From JAEDES01 sp964616405 (GTDB lineage: Bacteria > Bacillota_I > Bacilli_A > RF39 > UBA660), in NCBI GenBank assembly GCA_964616405.1, contig CAZTRE010000009.1, positions 1-39,876 of the forward strand: DNA of 39,876 nucleotides, given 5' to 3'. The position numbers were made by a program, and so were the translations under genes. How positions within the stretch are numbered: position 1 is the stretch's first letter; the number at the start of each line of letters is the position of its first letter. Positions 16,370 to 24,813 of this stretch are shown piece by piece. The notes under the pieces were generated by a model. It was not told where the DNA came from. It saw only the letters and a list, made by a program, of their open reading frames with translations, and searched no databases.

Positions 16370-17155
16370 ATGATGAAAGCGGTTAAACGTAAAAAAAATA
16401 ATATTTTAAAATCAGTAATTGTATTTGTGTGTATTTTTATTTTAGTTTTTACAGGGATAACTATTTATAATGAATACATAGAAAGAAAAAATTTAATTCC
16501 AAGTGTAGAAGAATTAAAGAAAGAAAAGAAAAAAAATAATTATCAAGATAAAGATAATACTATTGATAAAACACCTTATGTTAATGAATTGCCTAATTAT
16601 CGTCAACAATATAATAATGCTGATATAAAGGGAAGGTTGGAAATTCCAGGATTAAAAATTGATACTTTAGTTGTTAGAACTACTAATAATGAATATTATT
16701 TAAATTATAGTTTGAATCGTAAATATGATACGTTGGGTGTTCCATTTTTTGATTATAGAAATACAGATTTAAGTAATAACAAACAAATAAATATTTATGG
16801 TCATAATACCCAAGAGAAAAGATTAGAAGAGTTTTTGCCAATGATTAATTTGGAAGCCTATTTGGATAAAAATATTTTTGATAATTATAAAGATATATAT
16901 TTAAGCATTGATGAGAAACGAATAAAGTATGAGGCAGCGGCTGTAAAGATTGTTACTAATAGTGATAATGAACATATGAAATTGTTGTTTTATGGTGATC
17001 AAGATTATGTAAACCACGCTAATAAATTGTTAAGTAATACATTGTATAAAAATGATGATTTGAAGATTACAGCTCAAGATAAGTTAATAGTTTTACAAAT
17101 TTGTCACTATAATCCCGCTAATTCTTATTTGTTAATTATAGGAAAAGAAGTGTAA
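16370..17155 (+). CDS. Class B-type sortase with atypical active site
   Basis: Membrane-anchored cysteine transpeptidase: basic N-terminus, membrane helix (about 13-34), Lys-rich linker, then the sortase barrel from about 80. Catalytic His145 lies in NIYGHNTQ and catalytic Cys245 in VLQICHYN. The Arg normally found just before the last strand is not there; the segment reads NSYLLIIGKE, with Tyr253 at the expected Arg place. The start may be ATG 16370 or 16373. It lies 79 nt before a cassette that includes a protein with an IPNTG motif, a possible substrate. Either an unusual but active sortase or an impaired one. Confidence 0.85.
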   Translation: MMKAVKRKKNNILKSVIVFVCIFILVFTGITIYNEYIERKNLIPSVEELKKEKKKNNYQDKDNTIDKTPYVNELPNYRQQYNNADIKGRLEIPGLKIDTLVVRTTNNEYYLNYSLNRKYDTLGVPFFDYRNTDLSNNKQINIYGHNTQEKRLEEFLPMINLEAYLDKNIFDNYKDIYLSIDEKRIKYEAAAVKIVTNSDNEHMKLLFYGDQDYVNHANKLLSNTLYKNDDLKITAQDKLIVLQICHYNPANSYLLIIGKEV

Positions 17156-17156
17156 A

Positions 17157-17183
17157 AAATGCAAGCGAATGCTTGTTTTTTTT
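17157..17183 (+). terminator. Intrinsic terminator of the sortase gene
   Basis: CAAGC (17162-17166) pairs with GCTTG (17171-17175) over GAAT, flanked by an A run and a T run that extend the stem. Confidence 0.78.
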
Positions 17184-17234
17184 CTCTATTTATGATTATA
17201 TATAAGTATATGGTAGGATAATAGAGGTGATATT

Positions 17235-17579
17235 ATGGCTATAACGAGTGAATCTCAATTAATTGATATTCAAACGATTAAAAGTGGATGTACGGCATTA
17301 AAGTTAGCTGCGGCTGATTTTTCTATGAGCGGAAATGCGGTTATTGAAGCTGGTGAGACCTGCTCTGAAAAAGCTTTATCAATAGATAAAAATACCTTGG
17401 AATATGCAATTTCTGATATTGGCGAAGAGATGGTTAGATGTAGATCGGAGATTGAAAGATTTGCTGATACTGTACTTGCAGAAGCTGTAAAAGTTTATAA
17501 TAATCAAGTTACAGAGTTGAATAGTTATTATAGAGAATTAGAACAACAAGCGATGCAACAAAATAACAATAATGGATAG
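17235..17579 (+). CDS. Small helical WXG100-like protein
   Basis: A 114-residue protein predicted to be nearly all helix, two long helices (about 8-50 and 55-105) ending in a Gln/Asn-rich tail. Size, lack of signal peptide and position immediately before a large type VII-like substrate resemble small Esx/LXG-partner proteins, but there is no clear WXG; the turn region reads SMSGNAVIEAG. ATG 17235 has a GAGGTGAT ribosome binding site. The next gene starts 11 nt after its stop, so the two are probably coexpressed and may form a pair. The call is by context and shape. Confidence 0.6.
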   Translation: MAITSESQLIDIQTIKSGCTALKLAAADFSMSGNAVIEAGETCSEKALSIDKNTLEYAISDIGEEMVRCRSEIERFADTVLAEAVKVYNNQVTELNSYYRELEQQAMQQNNNNG

Positions 17580-17590
17580 GGTGTGAGTTA

Positions 17591-20212
17591 ATGGCAAAAT
17601 TAGAATATAATGAAACTTTAGTAGATAATGCCATAGGCTTATTATTGAAGGGGAAAGAGCGACTTAATGGTACAGAGGAAAACGTAGAAAAAGCTGTCAA
17701 AAAAATTATAGGTGCTCGTGGAATACAATTAATAGATACCACTGAGGTTCAAAGTGCAATTGGTTTAGCTACAGCGTATCAAGATGTTATTGATAATACT
17801 ATTTTACGTATTCAAGATAGGGTAGAAAAAGTAAAAGAGTATAACAAAGATGTAGAGGATACTGGCTTTTTCAAGAGACTATTCGCAACGGCTGGTTTTG
17901 GTCTTGCAAAAATATTTGAAGGTGTTGGAGAAGCTGGAGAACAATTGGTTGATGGTTTTGCATCAGGAATAGGATTTGTTGTAGGAATATTTGATAAAGA
18001 TGCCCAAAATAAAATTGGTGAATTTGTTAAAAAAGATCATGTAGGAGATGCTTTTCAAAGCCTTTATAATAATCAATTAAGTGGAGTAGTAAAAGCTAGT
18101 TACATGAAAGAAAATGGAATTGGTGCTAAAGCATGTAAAATCTTTGGAACGATGCTTGGTTATACGGCGATTATGGCAGCGGGTGGTGCTGCGGTTGGTT
18201 CGACTGGAGTTGCAGGCTTGACAGCTAAAGTGGGAGCTAGAGCAGCTATTGGTTCTTTAAAACTTGGAGTAGGCGCAGCAATGGTTGGATCGTTAGGTGG
18301 AACACAACAGGTTTGTTTACAGAGTGGAATGAGTTATAATGATTCATTTAAACAGGGACTTAAAGCAGCGGCTATTTCCGGAGTTATGGTTGTAGGTGTC
18401 AATTATGCATTTAGAGGTTTATCTAAAGCCTTTAATACATTTAAGTCTAATCGTGCTGCTAAAGGAGTGGCAGACGTTGTTGATGATGTCGCTGATGATG
18501 TTGTTGATGATGGTATAGGAAGTATAGGACGAAATAAAGGTTCTCGACCTTCAAGAGGATCATCTGGAAATATATTTGATGATGTTGCCGATGATGCAAC
18601 ACGGACATCAGGTCCAAAAACAAATGGTGCGTCACAGACAGCAGGAAAAACAGGCAGTATTGCAGATGATATTTTAGATGTGGCTGGAAAATCCGGTGAT
18701 GATTTAGCAGATGATTTAGCTAAGGCTGTAAGAGATGGTAAAATTACGCCGGATGAAGCAATGAAAGCAGTTCATGATAGAGCAGCTACAGCGGCGTCAA
18801 AAGCAGAAAAAATAAAATTCCATCCGGACAGATTCTCCGCAAAAGTAGAATCTGCTGCTAAAGCGGCTAGTGGAGTAGCTGATGATGGATTAGGTAAAGC
18901 GGTTAATGCTACAGCGAATAGTGCTGATGATGTAGTGAGTGCAGCAACTAAGACTGTAGCAAATAGTACAGATGATGTAGCAAGTGCAGCAACAAAAGTT
19001 GTAGCAAATAGTACTGATGATGTAGTGAGTGCAGCAACTAAGACTGTAGCAAATAGTACGGATGATGTAGCAAGTGCAGCAACAAAAGCTGTAGCAAATA
19101 GTACAGATGATGTAGCAAGTGCAGCAACAAAAGTTGTAGCAAATAGTACAGATGATGTAGCAAGTGCAGCAACAAAAGTAGTGGCGAATAGTACGGATGA
19201 TGTAGCAGGTGCAGCAACAAAGGCTGTAGCAAATAGTACGGATGATTTGGCAAAGGCACAGCAACAAGCTTTGGATGAATATCAAGGATTATTATATAAA
19301 AGGGAACAAGCGGTACAAAAATTAACAGATTTAGGAGAGGTACCTGGTAATGCACCAAAATCACAATTTGATGCTGTGAGGTCTGAAATTAATGCTATAG
19401 ATGATCAAATTGCAGTAGCAGGTAATAAAATAGCAGATTTACATTCGTCACCTAGTTCAACAGATATGGTCCCTTATAATTCGAATTCAAAAAGTTTAGT
19501 TCCGGTTGAACCAAAATCAGAAGGATTGGTTCCTGTAACTTCAAAAACAGAAACATTAGTTCCGGTAATACCAAAAACGGAGACGCTGGTTCCAATAACA
19601 CCAAAAACAGAGACATTGGTTCCGGTAACACCAAAAACAGAGACATTGGTTCCGGTAACGCCAAAACCAACGGGATTAGTGCCAGTAAAACCAACACCAG
19701 TTTCAACTACTCCGGTTACACCTGTTGTACCAACACCTAAGCCTCCGGTTTTAGTTACACCAATAATTGGTGAACCAGTACCGCAAGAAGTAGAACCGGT
19801 TGTTATGCCACATATTGATGAAACAGTACCTATAGTACCACCAAATATAACGACAAATACACCTGCAGAGGTACCAACTACAGTAATTCCAGGAGGATCA
19901 ATACCAAATACTCCGCAAGTGCCAACAACAGAGACACCAAGTACTGTAATACCAGAACCAACGCAACCAGTAACTCCTACACCACAAACACCAGTTGTTA
20001 CACCACCAACCGAATATGCACCAATACCAAATACTGGAGTTTCCGGAACAGGACGTTCATTACCAAGTTATGTAGTGCCAGCTGCTATTGGGGTTGCGGC
20101 AGGAGCACTTGGGGCAATGGCTGCATCTGGTCATAAAAAAGATGAATTTGAAGAAGTAGTTGATGAAGATAAAGATAAAAATAATGATCAAGGAGAGGAA
20201 GAATGTATATGA
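17591..20212 (+). CDS. Large repeat-containing type VII-like surface or effector protein
   Basis: An 873-residue protein. About 1-95 is a helical N-terminal domain resembling WXG100/LXG proteins (no Sec signal). About 96-285 is Gly/Ala-rich and hydrophobic, possibly membrane-active. An Asp/Ser/Ala-rich linker with seven 15-residue repeats (STDDVASAATKVVAN type) follows, then a helical segment, then 10-residue repeats (LVPVTPKTET) and a Pro/Thr-rich wall-spanning-like stalk. The C-terminus has IPNTG (20024-20038), a hydrophobic stretch (SYVVPAAIGVAAGALGAMAA) and a tail HKKDEFEEVVDEDKDK that is longer and more acidic than in normal sorting signals. The stop overlaps the DUF4176 gene start by 10 nt. 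Exact function unknown. Confidence 0.7.
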   Translation: MAKLEYNETLVDNAIGLLLKGKERLNGTEENVEKAVKKIIGARGIQLIDTTEVQSAIGLATAYQDVIDNTILRIQDRVEKVKEYNKDVEDTGFFKRLFATAGFGLAKIFEGVGEAGEQLVDGFASGIGFVVGIFDKDAQNKIGEFVKKDHVGDAFQSLYNNQLSGVVKASYMKENGIGAKACKIFGTMLGYTAIMAAGGAAVGSTGVAGLTAKVGARAAIGSLKLGVGAAMVGSLGGTQQVCLQSGMSYNDSFKQGLKAAAISGVMVVGVNYAFRGLSKAFNTFKSNRAAKGVADVVDDVADDVVDDGIGSIGRNKGSRPSRGSSGNIFDDVADDATRTSGPKTNGASQTAGKTGSIADDILDVAGKSGDDLADDLAKAVRDGKITPDEAMKAVHDRAATAASKAEKIKFHPDRFSAKVESAAKAASGVADDGLGKAVNATANSADDVVSAATKTVANSTDDVASAATKVVANSTDDVVSAATKTVANSTDDVASAATKAVANSTDDVASAATKVVANSTDDVASAATKVVANSTDDVAGAATKAVANSTDDLAKAQQQALDEYQGLLYKREQAVQKLTDLGEVPGNAPKSQFDAVRSEINAIDDQIAVAGNKIADLHSSPSSTDMVPYNSNSKSLVPVEPKSEGLVPVTSKTETLVPVIPKTETLVPITPKTETLVPVTPKTETLVPVTPKPTGLVPVKPTPVSTTPVTPVVPTPKPPVLVTPIIGEPVPQEVEPVVMPHIDETVPIVPPNITTNTPAEVPTTVIPGGSIPNTPQVPTTETPSTVIPEPTQPVTPTPQTPVVTPPTEYAPIPNTGVSGTGRSLPSYVVPAAIGVAAGALGAMAASGHKKDEFEEVVDEDKDKNNDQGEEECI
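18923..19250 (+). repeat. 45-bp coding tandem repeat, seven units plus a partial
   Basis: Units start at 18923, 18968, 19013, 19058, 19103, 19148 and 19193, with a partial unit at 19238. Each encodes a 15-residue unit of the form [S/T]-D-D-V-[A/V]-S-A-A-T-K-x-V-A-N-S. Units are near identical in DNA, so copy number could change by recombination or slippage without a frameshift (45 = 15 codons). Confidence 0.92.
19496..19693 (+). repeat. 30-bp coding tandem repeat (LVPVTPKTET)
   Basis: Six 30-bp units from 19496, then a partial, coding for LVPV-x-P-K-T-E-T units. The last units grade into a Pro/Thr-rich stalk. Typical of cell-wall-spanning regions of Gram-positive surface proteins. Confidence 0.88.
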
Positions 20213-20514
20213 GAGAAAAGTTTTTACCAATAGGAACAGTAGTCCTTTTAAAAGGGGGCGAAAAGAAATTAATGATTACAAGTTATTTGATTTTTGGACC
20301 TGGTGAAGGAACAAGTAGAAAAGTATTTGATTATGGTTCTTGTACATATCCAGAAGGTGTAATTGATAGTTCACATGCTGTTGGATTCAATCATAGTGAT
20401 ATTGAAAAAATAGTATTTTTGGGACATGAAGATGAAGATCAAATTAATTTAAATAACTTATTAAAACAATCTGCAGATGAAATAAAAAGTAAAATTGAAA
20501 ATGGTGAGTTATAA
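20203..20514 (+). CDS. DUF4176 family protein (type VII secretion-associated)
   Basis: A 103-residue soluble protein with the DUF4176 pattern: LPIGTVVLLKGGEKKLMITS, then a Tyr/Cys strand with FDYGSCTYPEGVI and a helix with FNHSDIEKIVFLGHEDED. DUF4176 genes are commonly found in type VII secretion/LXG loci of Firmicutes. It overlaps the big upstream gene by 10 nt, with AGGAG at 20191-20195, so they are translationally coupled. ATG 20209 is an alternative start. A chaperone or immunity-like role for the large protein is inference. Confidence 0.75.
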   Translation: MYMREKFLPIGTVVLLKGGEKKLMITSYLIFGPGEGTSRKVFDYGSCTYPEGVIDSSHAVGFNHSDIEKIVFLGHEDEDQINLNNLLKQSADEIKSKIENGEL

Positions 20515-20538
20515 TTTTGAATAGTAATTAATTTAAGA

Positions 20539-20570
20539 AAAAGAGTGGATACAGAATCTACTCTTTTATG
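20539..20570 (+). terminator. Intrinsic terminator of the type VII-like cassette
   Basis: AAAAGAGTGGAT (20539-20550) pairs with ATCTACTCTTTT (20556-20567), one G-U pair, 5-nt loop, T-rich 3' arm. Confidence 0.82.
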
Positions 20571-20639
20571 TTATACTGATAACGATAGTTATGATAATGG
20601 AAAAAGAAAGCTATTTTTTTAAATTTGTAGGGTGGAAGT

Positions 20640-22382
20640 ATGATTAAGGAATATTATCGATTTATTAAAGAATATTTAGTTTTAGCAGACTTAAAAGTAA
20701 AATATGTTGTGATTAATATAGTATCTGCATTTTTTTACAAAGGTTTTTCTATACTAATGCCACTTATAGGGGCTTTAATTATAAAATATTTAACTAAAGG
20801 TGACGCTTCTATGAGTTATTACTGTTTAATTGCGTTCTTGATAACTTATATTTTGTATAATGTTGCTCTTTATGTTAATTATAAAATTTATGGTTTTAAT
20901 GTGAGCTTTGTGTATGATAAATTAACTACTAAGGTCTTAAATAAGTTAGTTTCAGTTGATAATAATTTTACGAGATATATTAGTAAAGGAAGATTAATGA
21001 ATTCTATTAATTCAGATATTATTGATATTGGTGATATGAATGATAGAATTTCAGAACTTTTGATGGGGATATTACAAATAATTGCTGTTTTATGTATAGT
21101 TGGTTTTTATAATATTTATTTGGCTTTATTATTAATATTATTTTCTGTAATTTATATTGTAGTTAGAAATAATTCAGATAGAAAATCAAATTATTATCAT
21201 AATAAAGTGACGGTTCAAGATGATAAATATAGTACTTTATTGACACAAATTGTTTCTGGATTACAAGAAATAAAGACGTTTAATATGTTACCAAAGTTAA
21301 CGAATAGATTAAAAATCATTCAAAATAATTTTACAAAAGTCTATAGAAAGAAAAGAGATTACATTACTATTAGAGATAATGATATTCAAGCCATAACTTA
21401 TATTTTTAGATTTTTCTTATATTTAGTTTTAATTATTTTAATGATATATGGCAAAATAGATGTTAGTATATTAGTTTTAATAATTTCTTATCATGAGTAT
21501 TTAGAATATTATATTAATGATTTAATTGATTCTACTTCTACAATTAGAACGGTTAATGTTTCAGTAAATAGGATTAATGATATTTTAAATTATAATTCTA
21601 AAGAGATAAAATATGGAGTACTTGATACTAAAGATATATATGGTATTATTGAGTTTAAAAATGTTGATTTGATAATTAAGAACCATAAAGTATTGAATAA
21701 TATTAATTTGAAAATTGATCATAATGAAGTAGTGGCTATTGTGGGTGAGACTGGTAGCGGTAAAACAATGATGTTTAATCTACTTCTTAGATTATTTGAA
21801 CCAACTAAAGGTAAAATAACATTAGATAATATAAATATCTTTGATTTTAGTAAGGATGTATATTCAAGTAACGTTTCTGTTGCTAACCAAAAGCCATTTA
21901 TATTTAATATGAGTATTAGGAAAAATTTAGATTTCGTTGATACTAATATTAGTAATCAAATTGAAGCATGTAAAAAGGCCGGTATACATGAATTTATTGA
22001 AACATTACCTAAAGGATATAATACAATTTTAAGAGAGAATGGAAGTAATATATCAGGTGGACAAAAACAAATGATTTCGATAGCTAGAACAATTTTATCA
22101 GAAGCAGAGGTTTTATTGTTAGATGATATAACAACTTCATTAGATCCTGATACTGCAAAATTGGTTCCAAGATTAATTAATAATTTGAAAAAAGATCATA
22201 CAATTATTATGATAACTAAAAAACCGGAATTGATGAAGGAAGCAGATAGAATTGTAGTTTTAGATAATGGTAAAATCAATGATATTGGGACGCACAAACA
22301 ATTGATTGTAAGAAATGAGATTTATCAAATGCTGCAATCTAGAAAATCACCTAGTAGAATTGGGGTGTTTAACAATGATTAA
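20640..22382 (+). CDS. ABC exporter half-transporter, degenerate catalytic site
   Basis: A 580-residue type IV ABC exporter: six-helix membrane domain (about 1-320) and C-terminal ATPase. Walker A VGETGSGKT and signature ISGGQKQ are good, but Walker B is LLLDDITTSLD (Asp in place of the catalytic Glu) and the H-loop is MITKKPE (Lys in place of His). This matches the degenerate-site partner of heterodimeric exporters. GGGTGG ribosome binding site precedes ATG 20640. Overlaps the next gene by 8 nt, so the products surely work together. Substrate unknown. Confidence 0.9.
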   Translation: MIKEYYRFIKEYLVLADLKVKYVVINIVSAFFYKGFSILMPLIGALIIKYLTKGDASMSYYCLIAFLITYILYNVALYVNYKIYGFNVSFVYDKLTTKVLNKLVSVDNNFTRYISKGRLMNSINSDIIDIGDMNDRISELLMGILQIIAVLCIVGFYNIYLALLLILFSVIYIVVRNNSDRKSNYYHNKVTVQDDKYSTLLTQIVSGLQEIKTFNMLPKLTNRLKIIQNNFTKVYRKKRDYITIRDNDIQAITYIFRFFLYLVLIILMIYGKIDVSILVLIISYHEYLEYYINDLIDSTSTIRTVNVSVNRINDILNYNSKEIKYGVLDTKDIYGIIEFKNVDLIIKNHKVLNNINLKIDHNEVVAIVGETGSGKTMMFNLLLRLFEPTKGKITLDNINIFDFSKDVYSSNVSVANQKPFIFNMSIRKNLDFVDTNISNQIEACKKAGIHEFIETLPKGYNTILRENGSNISGGQKQMISIARTILSEAEVLLLDDITTSLDPDTAKLVPRLINNLKKDHTIIMITKKPELMKEADRIVVLDNGKINDIGTHKQLIVRNEIYQMLQSRKSPSRIGVFNND

Positions 22383-24081
22383 AAGATATTATTTGATAGT
22401 AAAAAAATATTTTGATTTAGGAGCTAATAATAAAGGACTATTATTTCATTTATTTTTCTCATCTCTTTTAAGAAGTCTTTCACTTTTATTAGTACCTTTT
22501 ACAGCATCAAAAATAGTGGAGTATGCTACTATAAAGGATTTTAGAGTGACGTTAATTTGGTGTTTTATATTTCTGATATGTGGTTTGTTGTATGTTTTGT
22601 GTCATCATTATAATTTTGTTGCATATAAAAATAACTCGGTATTTACACATAATAAATTACAACAATTAATTTTAGATAAGGTTACTACTTATGATGAAAA
22701 TTTTTCTAAGGAAATATCTACACCATATATTGTAAATACAGCATATAATGATGTTGGTAAAGTTATGCAAATTCCGGATCAGGCTTTTGATGCGATAGCT
22801 GAAACTATAAGTATTTTAATAGCATCTGTTGTTTTAACTAAGATTAATGTAATTATCGGAATACTAACTTTATTATTAAACATTGTTTCTCTATGGTCTT
22901 TAGCTAAAAATATGGAGAAAAAAGAATATTATTTAGCAGGTCAAAGAAAACATGAAGATAGTATTTCTGGATTAATGGGACAGGTGCTTGATGGAAATAA
23001 AGAAATAAAGTCCTTTAATATGGAAGAAGATATTAATAAATATTTAGAAGTTTATAAAAAACATTGGCGAAAGGATTATTTCAGAAAAAGAAAATATAAT
23101 GATAATATTTATGTTATGGTTCCGATGATTTTAGGATTCGGGGAGATATTAATTTATTTAATTTCAATTTATCTTATATTAAATGGTCAATATAGTGTGT
23201 CTATGTTAGTACTTGTTATTGGTTATTATGAAAATATTCAAGATGAGTTTGAAGAGTTTTTTGATAGATTAAATGATATATCCACAAATGCTACGAGGGT
23301 TGATAGAGTTCATAAGGTTTTGAATTATAAAACTAAAAATATGTTAAATTTTGGTTTGAATGATAATGATAATATTAGGGGTAAAATAGAGTTTAAAAAT
23401 GTGTCATTTACTTATGAAAAGCAAGAGGTTATGAAAAATGTTAGTTTTCAAATTCAACCTAAATCATTTACGGCGATAGTTGGAAAAAGTGGAAGTGGGA
23501 AGTCGACAATATTTAGATTGTTGTTAAGATTATATAAAGCCAATCAAGGGGAAATTTTACTAGATGGAGAAAATATTTATCAATATTCAAAGGAAGTTTA
23601 TTCTAGTAATGTGGCGATTGTCACTCAAAAACCTTTTATATTTGATATGAGTATTAGAGAAAATTTGAATTTAGTAGATTCTAATCAAGAACATCAAATT
23701 GAAGCATGTAAAAGAGTAGGTATTCATGATTACATTATGAGTTTGAAAGATGGTTATAATACTAAAATGATTGGTGATGCTGAAAATATTTCTAGTGGGC
23801 AGAAGCAATTGATTGCTTTAGCTAGAACATTACTATCTAGAGCTGAAGTGCTTCTATTTGATGAAGTAACGTCTACTTTGGATATTAATACTTCTAAACA
23901 GGTAATTGATATTTTAAAAGATTTAAAGAAAGATCATACAATTCTAATGATTACTCATAAACCACAATTAATGAAGATGGCTGATGAAATTATCGTTATA
24001 GATCATGGAAGATTAGTTGGGAAAGGAAAACATAAGGAGTTATTAGAAAATAATAAGTATTATCAAATATTGCAAAAATAA
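22375..24081 (+). CDS. ABC exporter half-transporter, catalytically complete partner
   Basis: A 568-residue ABC exporter with a membrane domain (about 1-320) and an ATPase with Walker A VGKSGSGKST, Walker B LLFDEVTSTLD (catalytic Glu present) and H-loop MITHKPQ. The signature is ISSGQKQ, deviating from LSGGQ. Because each ATP site uses one subunit's Walker motifs with the other's signature, the weak motifs of both subunits fall in the same site, as in TM287/288-type heterodimers. ATG 22375 overlaps the previous stop; GGGGTG (22362-22367) is the ribosome binding site. Confidence 0.9.
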   Translation: MIKRYYLIVKKYFDLGANNKGLLFHLFFSSLLRSLSLLLVPFTASKIVEYATIKDFRVTLIWCFIFLICGLLYVLCHHYNFVAYKNNSVFTHNKLQQLILDKVTTYDENFSKEISTPYIVNTAYNDVGKVMQIPDQAFDAIAETISILIASVVLTKINVIIGILTLLLNIVSLWSLAKNMEKKEYYLAGQRKHEDSISGLMGQVLDGNKEIKSFNMEEDINKYLEVYKKHWRKDYFRKRKYNDNIYVMVPMILGFGEILIYLISIYLILNGQYSVSMLVLVIGYYENIQDEFEEFFDRLNDISTNATRVDRVHKVLNYKTKNMLNFGLNDNDNIRGKIEFKNVSFTYEKQEVMKNVSFQIQPKSFTAIVGKSGSGKSTIFRLLLRLYKANQGEILLDGENIYQYSKEVYSSNVAIVTQKPFIFDMSIRENLNLVDSNQEHQIEACKRVGIHDYIMSLKDGYNTKMIGDAENISSGQKQLIALARTLLSRAEVLLFDEVTSTLDINTSKQVIDILKDLKKDHTILMITHKPQLMKMADEIIVIDHGRLVGKGKHKELLENNKYYQILQK

Positions 24082-24184
24082 TAAATGATTTATATATGAT
24101 GTTGGTCATTGGAAAACTATATTAATGGTTTATCATTTTACAAGTAAAGTTTTTAATAAGTATGTAAAGTCGGTGTTAAGAATT

Positions 24185-24213
24185 TTGACAAAAACTTTGT
24201 TTTATATTATTAT
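24185..24213 (+). promoter_or_regulatory. Sigma-A promoter
   Basis: TTGACA (24185-24190), 17 nt, TATTAT (24208-24213). A TATAAT at 24211-24216 overlaps but would give a 20-nt spacer. Confidence 0.65.
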
Positions 24214-24234
24214 AATAATAGTTGGAGGCTTTAT

Positions 24235-24702
24235 ATGAGTAAAAAGTTGAATGAAAAGTATGCATTGTGTAAGGAAAAAATAGCTGGTAAGATAGAAAAA
24301 GTTGAGGAACATATTTTTTATAATCATTTAGGATCTTATGCTTCTGCTGGAATATCATTGCTTGCAGGGGCTGTTAGTACATATGCTATTCCTGAATTTA
24401 TAAAGGAATTAAATGGAGTAGTGCCAATGGATCCTGATTCACCAATGTTTATTCCTGCAGCAAGTGGGGTTATTATTGCGGTTGGAGCATTGGGCGTTGC
24501 TATTAAAAGACGAGTTGAAGAAGATAGAGATTTAAGAGAAAGTTATGCTCGACAGTTAGAGATAATTAATTTAAATAAACAAAGACAAAAACTAGAACAA
24601 GAACGTATTCAAAGAAATCGTGAAAGTGTTATGGATATGTTTATGAATAATCCATTTGCGAATACAACAGGTAATGAAGATAGTCACTCAGTAAAAAAGT
24701 GA
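24235..24702 (+). CDS. Hypothetical membrane protein
   Basis: A 155-residue protein with an amphipathic helical N-terminus (1-32), two hydrophobic segments (SYASAGISLLAGAVSTYAI, about 34-53, and PAASGVIIAVGALGVAI, about 73-90) and a long charged C-terminal helix or coiled coil (RRVEEDRDLRESYARQLEII onward). No family recognised. Own promoter and terminator, so monocistronic. The two segments may form a hairpin in the membrane. Confidence 0.72.
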   Translation: MSKKLNEKYALCKEKIAGKIEKVEEHIFYNHLGSYASAGISLLAGAVSTYAIPEFIKELNGVVPMDPDSPMFIPAASGVIIAVGALGVAIKRRVEEDRDLRESYARQLEIINLNKQRQKLEQERIQRNRESVMDMFMNNPFANTTGNEDSHSVKK

Positions 24703-24715
24703 TTATCTTTTTTTT
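24678..24715 (+). terminator. Intrinsic terminator
   Basis: AGATAGTCACT (24678-24688) pairs with AGTGATTATCT (24698-24708), one G-U pair, followed by T run; the stop codon lies in the 3' arm. Confidence 0.82.
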
Positions 24716-24813
24716 ATAATTTATTAGTAAGCTGAAATTAAATTTAGTATAAACTATTTTACTAAATAATAATATATTTGATATACTTATATAGGTAAGG
24801 AGAGCTAGTTGTT

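Noticed and set aside
18923..19250. CRISPR array.
   Set aside because: Units are contiguous, coding and in frame, without unique spacers between repeats.
18890..19706. Long open frames on the minus strand across the large repeat gene, with Cys- or Leu/Pro-rich translations.
   Set aside because: They mirror the 45-bp and 30-bp repeats of the plus-strand gene and have no ribosome binding site or family resemblance.
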